From Cryptosporidium bovis (lineage: Eukaryota; Apicomplexa; Conoidasida; Eucoccidiorida; Cryptosporidiidae): a stretch of DNA of 64,000 bases. Location: positions 248,001 through 312,000 of the forward strand of contig VHIT02000034.1 in NCBI GenBank assembly GCA_009768925.2, given 5' to 3'. The translations under genes and the position numbers were made by a program. Below, piece after piece: positions 1 to 11,038 of the stretch; positions within the stretch are counted from its first letter, which is position 1; every line of letters starts with the position of its first letter. The notes under the pieces are model-generated. The model was given only the letters and a program-made list of their open reading frames with translations. It had not been told where the DNA came from and searched no databases.

Positions 1-3000
1 AATTCAATATGGATGAATGAATTAAAACATATTGTTTATCATCTTGGAAAAATTGAAAAAAACAACAACAATTGGATATATAGTATAATACTAATGCCAC
101 CAAGATTCAATTATTTACATATTCAAAATGTATATTTGTTTTTAAATAATATAAATAATGTGATTGAGTATAGCAGCCAAACTAATGACATAAATTCAGA
201 GATGGATGGAAAAAATGCAGACTATTACTTAGATTATAACTTTAAAATTTATTCTAATATCCGTCAGATTCAGGATGAAATTAAAGGTAGTTGTAAAAGA
301 GAAAGGATGTATTCAAACGAGAGTTTAAAAAGCAATTCTGGTGAGAATAATAACAATAGTGATAATGTTGGATCTTTTAACAATGAAGCAAGTTGTTTTG
401 GTGTTAACAATATAAGGGATTATTATCAAAAATATATGTTCTCTGGTCTTTTTGATAGTGGTATTAATGAAGAAGAAGTGGTATTTGATAATGAAAATGT
501 TGGTTTACCTGATTTTTCTTTTTCGGTTGGAAACAGAATTAACAAAATCTATAATAATAAACCAAAAATTAAATTTACATATATAATTAAAGGAGGGTCT
601 TTGACGTTTATAAAAGATGAAAAAGTGTATGTAACAATAGGAATAAGCAATATTTGTATTTGTTTTGATTTGTACAATACGGGGGATAAAAAGATAAAGT
701 TTTCTGTAAATAATTGTTCATTTATAATAAATAACAAATGTATTTTATCTAGATACAATAAAAGCGATAAACCTTTGTTATTAATGCACATGAATGTTTA
801 TAAATCATTAAGTAATTCAGAAAGGATATTATTCGGTAATGAGTTAAATATTGCACTGAAGTGTTACATGGATTCATTGTGCTATATAATATATTACAAG
901 GACGTATTAGAATTTATTGACTATATTAATGATGGAATTCTTGATACATTAATAAGCAAATCATATAAAGCAGCCAAAGATATTACTTCCAAAAAAGTTC
1001 TTCTTTATTATTTTAACATAAACAATTCTGTGATAAAGCTGCCGGAGGATCACGAAATCGTACCGGAAAATGATTATACAAATCCGAAGGATGTATTTGA
1101 CGAAGCTGTTCAACATTATAAAGATACATTGCACGACTTATTGCAAGAAATGTATTTTGATTCAGTAGAAAGTTTTAACCATTTTAATAATTTTTCTGAA
1201 GATAGAATTAATGTTAACGAAAATGGCGATACAAGAAGAATTCAACTTGAAAGAATGCCTAGTGATGATTTAAGAATACCGAACTACTTACTGGAGAGAA
1301 TAAGCAATAGAGAGTCGCTGATATTATTAGAAAAATCCATATCAGATTACCCAAGATTTAAAAATATTCTCTACGATATAAATTTATTTGAGAAAACCCA
1401 ATCCTATTGTGAAATTAGTACAAAGAATATTAAAATATTTAATAAGATGATAAATAACACTAGTTTGATAAAGAGATTTTATAGTTCAAGACTAAATAAT
1501 GAATCGTCCAATATTGAAATTTCTGAAATTAATGTATGGATTACAAGAGTGAAAATTACTGATGGCACTGTTGACATTGTGGAATGCAAAGAAAATAATG
1601 GATCAGATGAAATATGTGGAAGAATTCTTGAGAATGTTAATTCAGAGATTGAATTTGGAGTTTGCAAATATTTTCCAACTTTATTAATTACAAGGATGAG
1701 TAATAATAAAAAAATTGAATTAATTGATAATAACATATCTTTATTAAATATAAACTTATCTCCATTAGCAATTTATTTATCAAGACAGCAATTGACATTT
1801 ATAATAAATGTAATCACAGAAAATTTTTCAAACAAGAATGAAAGAACAGACAAAAACTCAAGAATAAGTAACAATTCGTTAATTAGCATAAATATTTCTC
1901 GATTATCTTTGGAAACGTCGTTTTCTCATTTTGAATTCAATAAAATAGACGGCTATAGATCAACATCTATGCCATTATCATTATTAACACTATTTGAATG
2001 TAAGGTACGTTCGAATATATTAAAGATAAAAAAAGGTGATTCAAGTGAATATGAAAAATACATTAAATTCAGTATAACATCAAAAAAATATTATTTTGAT
2101 GATATAAGATTAATTACAAACTCAAAATATAGGAGAATATTAAACGGTGGCTTTGAATTGGGTAGAACTGCATATGATGATGAATTAATGTTCTATAATT
2201 ACGATTTAAACAGCAGCAATAACAACGAACTTTTTGTAAATGAATTAAATAAAATGGTTAGACAAGATTGGTGTTCAATACAATTTATATTTGAATCATC
2301 AAATATATATGGTAATCGAACTTTGTTAAGAGCATTTAATCCAAAAATATATATAGGTTTTAATTGCATAATAGATTTTTACTACTACTTATCTCATGGT
2401 TTCAGATCTTCTTTTTCTAGAGTGGAAAATAATTTAGGTGTGAATAAAAATAATTATCATGACTGTAGTTATACAAAAGAAAACGATTTACCCCAGAGTT
2501 TACTATTTAGAGATAACAAGGAAAATATAATGAGAGAATTTAAGGAACTTATGAAGATTGTAAATAAACTCGAGAAGTTGAAATTTGAATTTAGACTTGA
2601 AGTGAATAACGGATTTTTTGGTTTTGTCACTGATCCACAAAAAACATTAATAAAGGACAATTTAAATATTTCAAATGATTTAATTCTAATTCTGGAAGCA
2701 AATATAAATTGTAGTATTACAAGTTATTTAAGTGATACAATAGTTAAAAATTTGGATTTGCTAGATTGCGTTCTATATTTCACAGAAATTGATGAGAAAA
2801 ATATAAATAACAAGCAAACAAGTGAAATCAAGTCACGTTTACTGAAACCAATATTAAATATCAATAGTAAATATAAAGCAATAAATTTTGACACACCAAA
2901 TATTGTTAATGAGAACAATAAAGTGGTAATAGCAAATTCTTTTGATATAAAAATATATGGTAAATACTGCAGTAATATTAGAAAAATACTTGATGTTTAT

Positions 3001-6000
3001 ACGACACCTATATCTTTGGGTGAATTAATACTTGTACTGAATATTAAAGAAGTGGATATTAATATAACACCCTATCTACTGTCAGTATTGTTTAAAATAT
3101 CCAAGAAAATATTTTCTGACGGACCATCTATTTCACCACTATATACAAGTGGCATTAAAGACAAATATAACAGTAAAACTGACGGAAAAATAGATATTAA
3201 TGATATTGATAACGACAATTATGAATCAGGAATAACAGACTTAAAACAAAATGAAATTAACAATCATTTGAATAGCAGAACAAAAAATAGCGATTTATTA
3301 ATAGATAGGAGCTATGTTGGTTTAAATTCGTTTCAAGGTCCGCCTCCAATAAGAAGAATACATGACATAAAGATAAGTATTGAGAAAATAAATTTAAAAA
3401 TAATAAATGAATTGAATGAACTAAAATTAAACAATAAGCAAGTAAATTATGGTAGTTATCTACCGATAATAAACTTTGAAATATCTTTGCCCGAGTGGAG
3501 AATTGAAACAGCTCCATTAAAGACAAATCATATATTGTTGGATGCATCTTTGAGGTTGAATATATTAGATATAAATAATCAAATATGGGAGCCAATAATA
3601 GAAAAGTGCACTTTTTCCATTTATTATTTTTACGATCACCTAATATTGTATGATCCATATGTAATACCAACAAAAAAGTCATTGAGAAAATATTTTCATT
3701 CTACTTTTTCAAAATCGTTATTAATAAATATTAAACCAAGTATATGCAGTGCGATAATGTCATTTTTGCATTATTACAATTATTTAAGTGGAAAAAGTGA
3801 TGTGAATAAAGATATAGGTATATATAATGATGAAATGGTTGATAATTACATTTGTAGTAAAAAAACTACGGTAAATGATTTAAAAATTCACAATCACTTT
3901 AAAAATTCAAATTCATTATCACTTAATGATATGCGTATACTTGACTTGAATAAATTGTCAAAATTAAGGGAAATAGATAACAGTTTCGATCAGAAAACAA
4001 GTCAAGTGAGAAACAACTTAAGATATATAAATTTAACGGGATATCCATATTACTGTTTTACATTAATAGAAGAAAATAACAATAACGGTTATAAAGGAAA
4101 AATAACGCCTGAATATTGTTTAAATCAGTTACTATTACTACTACCAAGTAATAAGGTAAATAAGTTGAACTTTAATAAGAATGGACATTTCATGGACGAT
4201 AAAATATTATTAAAGAATATAAATAACTGTAATTCAAAAATACCATTATTGCGTGTATCATTATCAAATAAAATGTTATGCTTGTTTTCTGCACCAATTG
4301 ATAAAGATATAATGAAATTGAAAAAAGAATTTGAAAATATAGATATCGAACACATAATAAGAGTGATGATAGTTTATAAATCCTATGATTTGTCAAAAAA
4401 ACTATTAAATTACTATAAAAATGTATCAAATAATCAAAATGATATGTGTAGTAATATTGTTGGGCCACTTCCAAATGGTTTGAGTTTCACAAATTACAAT
4501 GAAAACATTGTGTCAAGCGCAAGTATTGACACGATAATACCATATCACAATCTACATTACTTAAAGGATTTGGTGTCAAATAATAGTGAAACATATAAAA
4601 GACTGTTTTCGACGTATGAAAATGGAGTTATAGATGAAATTAAGTCCAATGGTTCGAATATGAGGGACGTTTTGACTAGTAATCAAACGGATTCAAAGTT
4701 ATTATTAAATAGATCAATAGGCAAGTCAATATCAAGATCATTATCTAAATCTTCGATCAAATCACTACAAAATGGTATAAAAAAGAATTTAGAAAGAAAG
4801 TTTTATAATAGTAAAGTTGAGCACAATGATGAAAATAAAGATAATGAAGAAAACTATTTAGAATACAATAATCATTATCACAATTCATATAAGAATGTAT
4901 TGGGTGAGATAATATCAATGGATTCAGTGAATAAATTATTTTGTATTATATCAAATAATAGAATAATAAACAGAAGTGGAATTCCGATAGAAATATGCTT
5001 TTTAAGTGATGACAATGTCCCAATACAGCTTTTTGATATATCAAATATATCAGTGGAAAAGGATGTTTGCGATGTAATTTTGAATCATGAGGTTCTAAAA
5101 AATCAATATAAATACAGCAACAATAATGTAAGTAAGAGTGATGATAACACAATAACTGACTCTGAGTTCATAGATAGCATTAACATGAATTGTAATGAAT
5201 TAAAAACAATTCCAACGTGGCTAAACAATAATGATATCATAAACACTATAATGTGCATAATGAACGATCAAATATATAATAGTGAAGATGATGTAACAGG
5301 CATAATAGAATGCAATGGCAATAGTGAAAAAAGAACGTTTAAATCAAAGAGAATATATTACACTTATTTTTTACCCAACAATTGCATGTTGTCGGTTCCA
5401 CAAATAGCATTGTTAAACAATAATTGTAATGTTATATTTAGACCAAGTATAATAGGATTGTTTGAAATGTATAGTATATATACCCAGTATAACAACGACA
5501 ATGATATAGAACAGATGTTATTAGATAGTGAAATTTATAGCATATACGTCAATTTGATGAGTAAGTATAATTCAGAAGAAAATATGATATTGAATGACAA
5601 ATATTTTTACGATAAAATATACGAATTACTGAAATTATTTAAAACATCTAATGGTGAATTTATATTAGATTTATATTATACATTTTGGAATAACATGATA
5701 ATAAAATTTAGCGATAACAACAAGATGGATTTGTCATATTTATATTCAAGAGGATGGATACAAAATAAAATAAGTACTTGCAATAAAAACGTAAACAAAA
5801 CGTATATACATGCAAGTAATGTATATTCAGATTATAAATATTTAATAAAAAAGAATGTAAATAGCCATAATAACAACTGTTATAATTTTTCTAAGGAAAA
5901 TTCATTATATTTTCAGTCATATATACAGGGATATCAGTCATTATTTCCTGGAAATATTAGTATAAAAAATGTATTTATATATCCAGGTTTTAGTATATTT

Positions 6001-9000
6001 AATTTGATGCCAACACTAATTGATCTTAGATTAAAATCTCTGAATAGTTATTTTCTTCCAAAAACATCTTCGCTACTATATAAGTTAAAGCCATTTTATT
6101 ATTATAATATATATCAATTTTCAGGCGATTCAAAATTACAGATGAAAACAAGAATAAGCTTGGACTATGTAAATTATGAGAATAAAGTTAACTTTTGTAG
6201 TAAAAGTGATAATGATATAGAATCAACAAGTGAAATTGACAGCTTATATACAAAGTGGTCAAGCACAATTGACCTAAACATGAATGAAACGGAATCATCA
6301 TTCACGTTATATAACAGTGACAATAATAGTGATGCATGTAATATCGATATACAATATTTCTTTATGGATAAACTAAATAAATATGGTGATAAATATGCAA
6401 ATTCAGTGGTGGGTTTGATGCAAAAGAATGTATTGGCATTTAATTTATGTACATGGTTTATAAATAAGACTCAACACAATATAATACCTATATACGAGAA
6501 CACGCCATATCCGTATATAAATGTAGATATAGACAGACTATATGTGAAAAGTGTGGTTAACGATAAAAATAAGGAACACAAAATATATTTACTAAATAAT
6601 AGGCACAATTACTTAAAAATATATTTTGATTCAATTGAAAGTATTAGAAATAAATATAAAGAGGCAGTAAACGAAATAGATAATGAAATATACAATAAAG
6701 AAGTGAAAACAATATTTGGGAAAATGAATAGCAGCAATAGAGGATATCATTCTCACGAGCAAACCGAAAATTCAAATATAGGTTTGTTGGAGATACCGTC
6801 TTCAAATAATACATATTCATTTCCAATAATAAATGAAAATAAAGTCTATTACTTCACGGTAAAAAATAATTCTTTATTTTATAATAATTTATATAACAGT
6901 TCCTTTAATAGTAGAATCATAGTAATATCGCCACATATTTTATTATGTAATTCAACAAAAAGAGATAGGTTTTTTTGGTACTCGATAACTTTTCCAAATG
7001 TGAATAGCAGCCAAAACAATAATTCCAGTAACAATAATAGTAACAACAACACTACACCAAGCAGTATTGATGTTTTAAGAATAGATCCAAATAACTTTAT
7101 TTCAAAAAAAATAAGCTGTGTTGATGAATGTAAATATAAATACAGTATAAGTGATTTGAACATAATAAACTGCAATGAAACAAATAACGTTGTTTCAAAT
7201 AATATTGATGTAAGTAAATTATTTTCAAATAGTGTTGGAGATGAGTATGATATTAGCATTAAACAGGATAATAATAATAATAATAGTAACGGAGACGAAA
7301 ATAGCACAATCAAGAGCCAACATATACTACTTTATTTCTCAAGAGCATCAATACTAGAAGATAATGTGGAAGACAATGACTTTTATTTTGGTAATAAAAT
7401 AAGGTGGTCACGACCAATAGTCATATCTTCAGAAAGCAACGGAATATATTACATATCAATTCCAAATAATCAAGACAATAGTGATATTCTAACAAATCCA
7501 AATACATATTGTATAGAAATAACAAATTCGGGTGGACTGTTTATGATAAATATTAAAGAATATGATAGTGTTGATAATTTGTGGGATGGAGTTATATTTA
7601 CGAATTATTGCGATTATTTATCAAGAATAAACATAGAAACGTATCATTTTGAATATGATATTGAGGCAAAGAAAAAGCGTCTTTCATCCTATATTGAGAA
7701 TAGCTTAACTGGAAAATCGCTAAATTCATCAATAGCTACTGATAGTGATAATATTGATATAAGCAATGGTAATAATGTCGGTATAAGTGGTTGCAGAAAT
7801 AATGATTTAGTACTGAGGTACATAATAAAAAATAACAATACAAACAACCCGATGAAAATAACGTGGTCTAGTCCATTTGTTTATACATCGAGAAATTGCA
7901 GACTATTTATAATACCAAAATTAGATGACAAAATTGAAAATAAAAACAAGGACTCGTATTTAGATAATAACATAGGTAATATATCATCACTATATGGAAT
8001 AATGGCATTCGATTTAAATTTTAACTATAATAATCATAATAACCCTTATCAATCAAAGAGATACATATTGTCTTTACCAGAATCAGATATAATAAAATTG
8101 TGTGATATGTATCCGTATTTGAATTCTGACTATTTTCTTAACAATGATATAACCAAGGGCAGTAAAGACTCAACTAAGAGTTACCCCATTGCAATAATAT
8201 CAATAATAACAAGAAAAAACGGTCTTTATGTGGATGTACTCCCACCTAGAAATCATTCATCACTATTAATTAATTTAATGAAAAAAAATAGTTTATTGTT
8301 AAACAGGAAAGAGGACAAAATGCTTAATAACAACGTAGAAAATTATCATTTAGAAGACATTTACCAAGAAAGAATAAATGAGATAAATAAACTAAACAAT
8401 GACTTGTGGTACTTGATATATACATATTATAGAAAAATAACCATTGATATTTCGCAAATAGGAATATCAATAATATCGGAAATAAGAGAATCGGAAATAT
8501 TGTATATTGAATTAAGCACTATACAATTTAGGAAACAGGAAAGAAACAAAAATGGATTGGTGGATTCATACAGATTTATAATAGGCGACATACAAATAGA
8601 TAATCAATACATTAAATCAAATTCCAAATGTTTGGTAAATAGTTCAAATGCAAAATATTATAGTAATAGTTGGATTGGAGCCAGCAGCAATGAGCTGATA
8701 TTAAATTCAACTATCAATACTAATACAAGCTCTGGTGGAATAATACCATATGTGTTATTGGGTAACAAAATAAATGAAAATATTAATTCAAGTGGCAATA
8801 ATAATAGTAACGGCAATATCGAAAGTGGTGAGAGTAATGTTAGCATTAATTTTGTTTCAAAATCGCCACTAATATCTGGAAATGATTCTAATTGCAGTGT
8901 AAATCCATTTTTAGTAATCAAATGGAGTTGTTCGAATGCGAGATCACAATGGGATACAAATATATATGATTTTGAGTGCGAGTTGTCATCAGATTTGGAA

Positions 9001-10722
9001 TTAAATTTTGACTTTAATATATATAAAATAATAAATGAGTTCATAGATGATTGCAAAAACTATTATTGCAATCTAGTGAAGGATGTGAATTACAACAATT
9101 ATTTAAATAACAACGGAATATATATATTGAATATGATAAATATATTATCAAAAAAACATAAAATTTGTAGTAAAACAAAACCAAAAACCACATTTTCAAT
9201 AGACAAAATAAAAATAAGTAGTATAAATCTATTTGTATGGTGTTCGATACCATTGTTTGAGTTAAACTACTTGCCAGAATGGTTTAGAATAGGTTTGAAA
9301 ATATTGACAGTATCGAATGCACTAGAATTGAGGGGAGCACCGATAAAATTGGAATCACATAATATAAATAATTTGATCGGCACATTAAAGAACATATTTA
9401 ATGTGTTCTACGAGTATTATATGGCTGAACTATTATGGAGAATAGGCACGGTGTTAGGACATAGTTCATTTGTAAATATTCCATTGGTTCCGTTACAGAT
9501 AGGAAAAAATACATTAAATATGGCATTTTCAACAATATCTATAGTTAATTCTAATATTATTAATTTACTATCTAGTTTGACATTGGATAGTGAATACATC
9601 AACTCGAGACAAAGAGAAAGAACGTATAATAGTACGAGTAATAGCAGTATAAATAATAATTTTATGAATGGTATTGGAGGCAATTACTATACTAATATGT
9701 TAGGTGGTGGTTTTTTAAATTCAAGTAGAATGATACAGGATTTAGATAATGGTGTAAATACATATAGAACAAATGTTGTTGATAGTACTAGTGGTTTTAA
9801 AAAAGGATTTGCACAGGCAGGTCATAATCTGACACAAGGTTTATTAAGTTTGGGTAATTTTATTACAAAACCTATAGAAGGAGCACAAAAAAATGGGTTT
9901 ACTGGGTTCTGTTCTGGTTTAATTAAAGGCGTTACATCATCAGTAGTTAAGCCTATTGATCATATTGGCCAAGCATTAAACAATGTTATTGATGGTATTC
10001 AAGCTGAAGTGAACAAGCCGCTAGGTGGTTATAAACAAAAAGTAATGAGGAGGAGAATACCAAGAATGTTGTATTCCCACCATTGTAATATCAAAGACTA
10101 TAACATTAATGATGCATTACTAAAAGAGATTATCGGTTACAATCTTACTAAGAATTTAATTCAATATTTTTTAATACCTACCAATCATTTTGATATGCCA
10201 CTTGTATTACTATTATACCCAAAAAAAATTGCATTAGTTAAACTTATAGCTAGTTTTACTATTGAAGAATATTACTCATCTTGCATAAAAAATGGATATA
10301 GCTCTTTCAATGTTACTAGAAACAATTCAAATGCACAAAATAATAATGGCATTGAGGTTGTTAATAAGAATATTGGTAGTGGCAACGGTGCTACTACTAG
10401 TAGTTTCGATTTTAATAATACAAATCCTTCGGGGAATTTAGATAACATAAGTAATAGCTCATTTATTTCATATGGAAGTAACAGCAATAATTGTAATTAT
10501 AAATCCAAACTATTATGGATTGTTAATATTGAAGATATAAATGAAATTAAAGCAAGTTCTCACGGCCTTATTATTGAAATATCCTACCAAAACAAAAATA
10601 ATACGATTAATGATTCATTGCAAATACCTATATGTAAATTTTCATTGATTAATGAAATAAACGTTGCCTTAGACAATTCACAAAACAATGCATCTCCTCA
10701 CCTCATATTTAAAAAAAACTAA
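1..10722 (+). CDS. VPS13: VPS13-family lipid-transfer protein, 5' truncated by the window edge
   Basis: The frame is open from base 1 with no upstream stop and ends at 10722. The first visible ATG, at 13, is therefore probably internal, and the chorein N-terminus lies outside the window. The visible 3570-odd residues match the VPS13 layout (numbering from the ATG at 13). There is a long beta-rich, Asn-rich groove region. An adaptor-binding (SHR-BD/VAB-like) stretch lies at about 1650-2500, with short motifs such as VFIYPGFSIFNLMP and WSRPIVI. The hallmark C-terminal block at about 3260-3345 carries KKGFAQAGHNLTQG, ITKPIEGAQKNG and VVKPIDHIGQALNNVIDGIQ. It is followed by MRRRIPRMLY and a PH-like tail. 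VPS13 proteins bridge organelle membranes and move bulk phospholipid. Poly-Asn tracts (for example near 2340-2360 and 2420) are low-complexity insertions typical of apicomplexans. No intron is evident. Family identification is firm; which VPS13 paralogue it is remains open. Confidence 0.85.
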   Translation, partial: NSIWMNELKHIVYHLGKIEKNNNNWIYSIILMPPRFNYLHIQNVYLFLNNINNVIEYSSQTNDINSEMDGKNADYYLDYNFKIYSNIRQIQDEIKGSCKRERMYSNESLKSNSGENNNNSDNVGSFNNEASCFGVNNIRDYYQKYMFSGLFDSGINEEEVVFDNENVGLPDFSFSVGNRINKIYNNKPKIKFTYIIKGGSLTFIKDEKVYVTIGISNICICFDLYNTGDKKIKFSVNNCSFIINNKCILSRYNKSDKPLLLMHMNVYKSLSNSERILFGNELNIALKCYMDSLCYIIYYKDVLEFIDYINDGILDTLISKSYKAAKDITSKKVLLYYFNINNSVIKLPEDHEIVPENDYTNPKDVFDEAVQHYKDTLHDLLQEMYFDSVESFNHFNNFSEDRINVNENGDTRRIQLERMPSDDLRIPNYLLERISNRESLILLEKSISDYPRFKNILYDINLFEKTQSYCEISTKNIKIFNKMINNTSLIKRFYSSRLNNESSNIEISEINVWITRVKITDGTVDIVECKENNGSDEICGRILENVNSEIEFGVCKYFPTLLITRMSNNKKIELIDNNISLLNINLSPLAIYLSRQQLTFIINVITENFSNKNERTDKNSRISNNSLISINISRLSLETSFSHFEFNKIDGYRSTSMPLSLLTLFECKVRSNILKIKKGDSSEYEKYIKFSITSKKYYFDDIRLITNSKYRRILNGGFELGRTAYDDELMFYNYDLNSSNNNELFVNELNKMVRQDWCSIQFIFESSNIYGNRTLLRAFNPKIYIGFNCIIDFYYYLSHGFRSSFSRVENNLGVNKNNYHDCSYTKENDLPQSLLFRDNKENIMREFKELMKIVNKLEKLKFEFRLEVNNGFFGFVTDPQKTLIKDNLNISNDLILILEANINCSITSYLSDTIVKNLDLLDCVLYFTEIDEKNINNKQTSEIKSRLLKPILNINSKYKAINFDTPNIVNENNKVVIANSFDIKIYGKYCSNIRKILDVYTTPISLGELILVLNIKEVDINITPYLLSVLFKISKKIFSDGPSISPLYTSGIKDKYNSKTDGKIDINDIDNDNYESGITDLKQNEINNHLNSRTKNSDLLIDRSYVGLNSFQGPPPIRRIHDIKISIEKINLKIINELNELKLNNKQVNYGSYLPIINFEISLPEWRIETAPLKTNHILLDASLRLNILDINNQIWEPIIEKCTFSIYYFYDHLILYDPYVIPTKKSLRKYFHSTFSKSLLINIKPSICSAIMSFLHYYNYLSGKSDVNKDIGIYNDEMVDNYICSKKTTVNDLKIHNHFKNSNSLSLNDMRILDLNKLSKLREIDNSFDQKTSQVRNNLRYINLTGYPYYCFTLIEENNNNGYKGKITPEYCLNQLLLLLPSNKVNKLNFNKNGHFMDDKILLKNINNCNSKIPLLRVSLSNKMLCLFSAPIDKDIMKLKKEFENIDIEHIIRVMIVYKSYDLSKKLLNYYKNVSNNQNDMCSNIVGPLPNGLSFTNYNENIVSSASIDTIIPYHNLHYLKDLVSNNSETYKRLFSTYENGVIDEIKSNGSNMRDVLTSNQTDSKLLLNRSIGKSISRSLSKSSIKSLQNGIKKNLERKFYNSKVEHNDENKDNEENYLEYNNHYHNSYKNVLGEIISMDSVNKLFCIISNNRIINRSGIPIEICFLSDDNVPIQLFDISNISVEKDVCDVILNHEVLKNQYKYSNNNVSKSDDNTITDSEFIDSINMNCNELKTIPTWLNNNDIINTIMCIMNDQIYNSEDDVTGIIECNGNSEKRTFKSKRIYYTYFLPNNCMLSVPQIALLNNNCNVIFRPSIIGLFEMYSIYTQYNNDNDIEQMLLDSEIYSIYVNLMSKYNSEENMILNDKYFYDKIYELLKLFKTSNGEFILDLYYTFWNNMIIKFSDNNKMDLSYLYSRGWIQNKISTCNKNVNKTYIHASNVYSDYKYLIKKNVNSHNNNCYNFSKENSLYFQSYIQGYQSLFPGNISIKNVFIYPGFSIFNLMPTLIDLRLKSLNSYFLPKTSSLLYKLKPFYYYNIYQFSGDSKLQMKTRISLDYVNYENKVNFCSKSDNDIESTSEIDSLYTKWSSTIDLNMNETESSFTLYNSDNNSDACNIDIQYFFMDKLNKYGDKYANSVVGLMQKNVLAFNLCTWFINKTQHNIIPIYENTPYPYINVDIDRLYVKSVVNDKNKEHKIYLLNNRHNYLKIYFDSIESIRNKYKEAVNEIDNEIYNKEVKTIFGKMNSSNRGYHSHEQTENSNIGLLEIPSSNNTYSFPIINENKVYYFTVKNNSLFYNNLYNSSFNSRIIVISPHILLCNSTKRDRFFWYSITFPNVNSSQNNNSSNNNSNNNTTPSSIDVLRIDPNNFISKKISCVDECKYKYSISDLNIINCNETNNVVSNNIDVSKLFSNSVGDEYDISIKQDNNNNNSNGDENSTIKSQHILLYFSRASILEDNVEDNDFYFGNKIRWSRPIVISSESNGIYYISIPNNQDNSDILTNPNTYCIEITNSGGLFMINIKEYDSVDNLWDGVIFTNYCDYLSRINIETYHFEYDIEAKKKRLSSYIENSLTGKSLNSSIATDSDNIDISNGNNVGISGCRNNDLVLRYIIKNNNTNNPMKITWSSPFVYTSRNCRLFIIPKLDDKIENKNKDSYLDNNIGNISSLYGIMAFDLNFNYNNHNNPYQSKRYILSLPESDIIKLCDMYPYLNSDYFLNNDITKGSKDSTKSYPIAIISIITRKNGLYVDVLPPRNHSSLLINLMKKNSLLLNRKEDKMLNNNVENYHLEDIYQERINEINKLNNDLWYLIYTYYRKITIDISQIGISIISEIRESEILYIELSTIQFRKQERNKNGLVDSYRFIIGDIQIDNQYIKSNSKCLVNSSNAKYYSNSWIGASSNELILNSTINTNTSSGGIIPYVLLGNKINENINSSGNNNSNGNIESGESNVSINFVSKSPLISGNDSNCSVNPFLVIKWSCSNARSQWDTNIYDFECELSSDLELNFDFNIYKIINEFIDDCKNYYCNLVKDVNYNNYLNNNGIYILNMINILSKKHKICSKTKPKTTFSIDKIKISSINLFVWCSIPLFELNYLPEWFRIGLKILTVSNALELRGAPIKLESHNINNLIGTLKNIFNVFYEYYMAELLWRIGTVLGHSSFVNIPLVPLQIGKNTLNMAFSTISIVNSNIINLLSSLTLDSEYINSRQRERTYNSTSNSSINNNFMNGIGGNYYTNMLGGGFLNSSRMIQDLDNGVNTYRTNVVDSTSGFKKGFAQAGHNLTQGLLSLGNFITKPIEGAQKNGFTGFCSGLIKGVTSSVVKPIDHIGQALNNVIDGIQAEVNKPLGGYKQKVMRRRIPRMLYSHHCNIKDYNINDALLKEIIGYNLTKNLIQYFLIPTNHFDMPLVLLLYPKKIALVKLIASFTIEEYYSSCIKNGYSSFNVTRNNSNAQNNNGIEVVNKNIGSGNGATTSSFDFNNTNPSGNLDNISNSSFISYGSNSNNCNYKSKLLWIVNIEDINEIKASSHGLIIEISYQNKNNTINDSLQIPICKFSLINEINVALDNSQNNASPHLIFKKN

Positions 10723-11038
10723 AACTGAAATATATTACTACTTTTATTTTTATACAGAATTAAGCTTTTACTTCAATTTTACATTATTCCTAAATAGAAA
10801 AAAATGGTCGAAATAAAAAAGAAATTTTCCACTATTATCAATACAATACACTTAAATTAGAGTAACTAAGACCTAATATTCCCTATTATAAGACTATTAC
10901 ATTAATTAAGTGAAACAACACCATATTTGCCATCTGTTATAATAACCAACTTCATCCACTATAGCTAGACTGTCACTTCCTTATCCCTTTGTTTTTTGAT
11001 CATTCATTAATATTGTGTAGCAGCAATAGTTATTGTTG
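10723..11038. other. Convergent intergenic spacer
   Basis: This is the 3' spacer between the VPS13-like gene (+) and the adhesin gene (-). It is A+T-rich, and I see no open frame, hairpin or recognisable RNA gene in it. It should hold the 3' ends of both transcripts. Confidence 0.6.

Noticed and set aside
3257-3682. 141-codon frame on the minus strand within VPS13
   Set aside because: It is a shadow of the long coding frame, with no independent coding features.
6879-7313. 144-codon minus-strand frame rich in Leu
   Set aside because: It is antisense to the Asn-rich part of the VPS13-like gene; AAT/AAC repeats read backwards as ATT/GTT/TTA codons.
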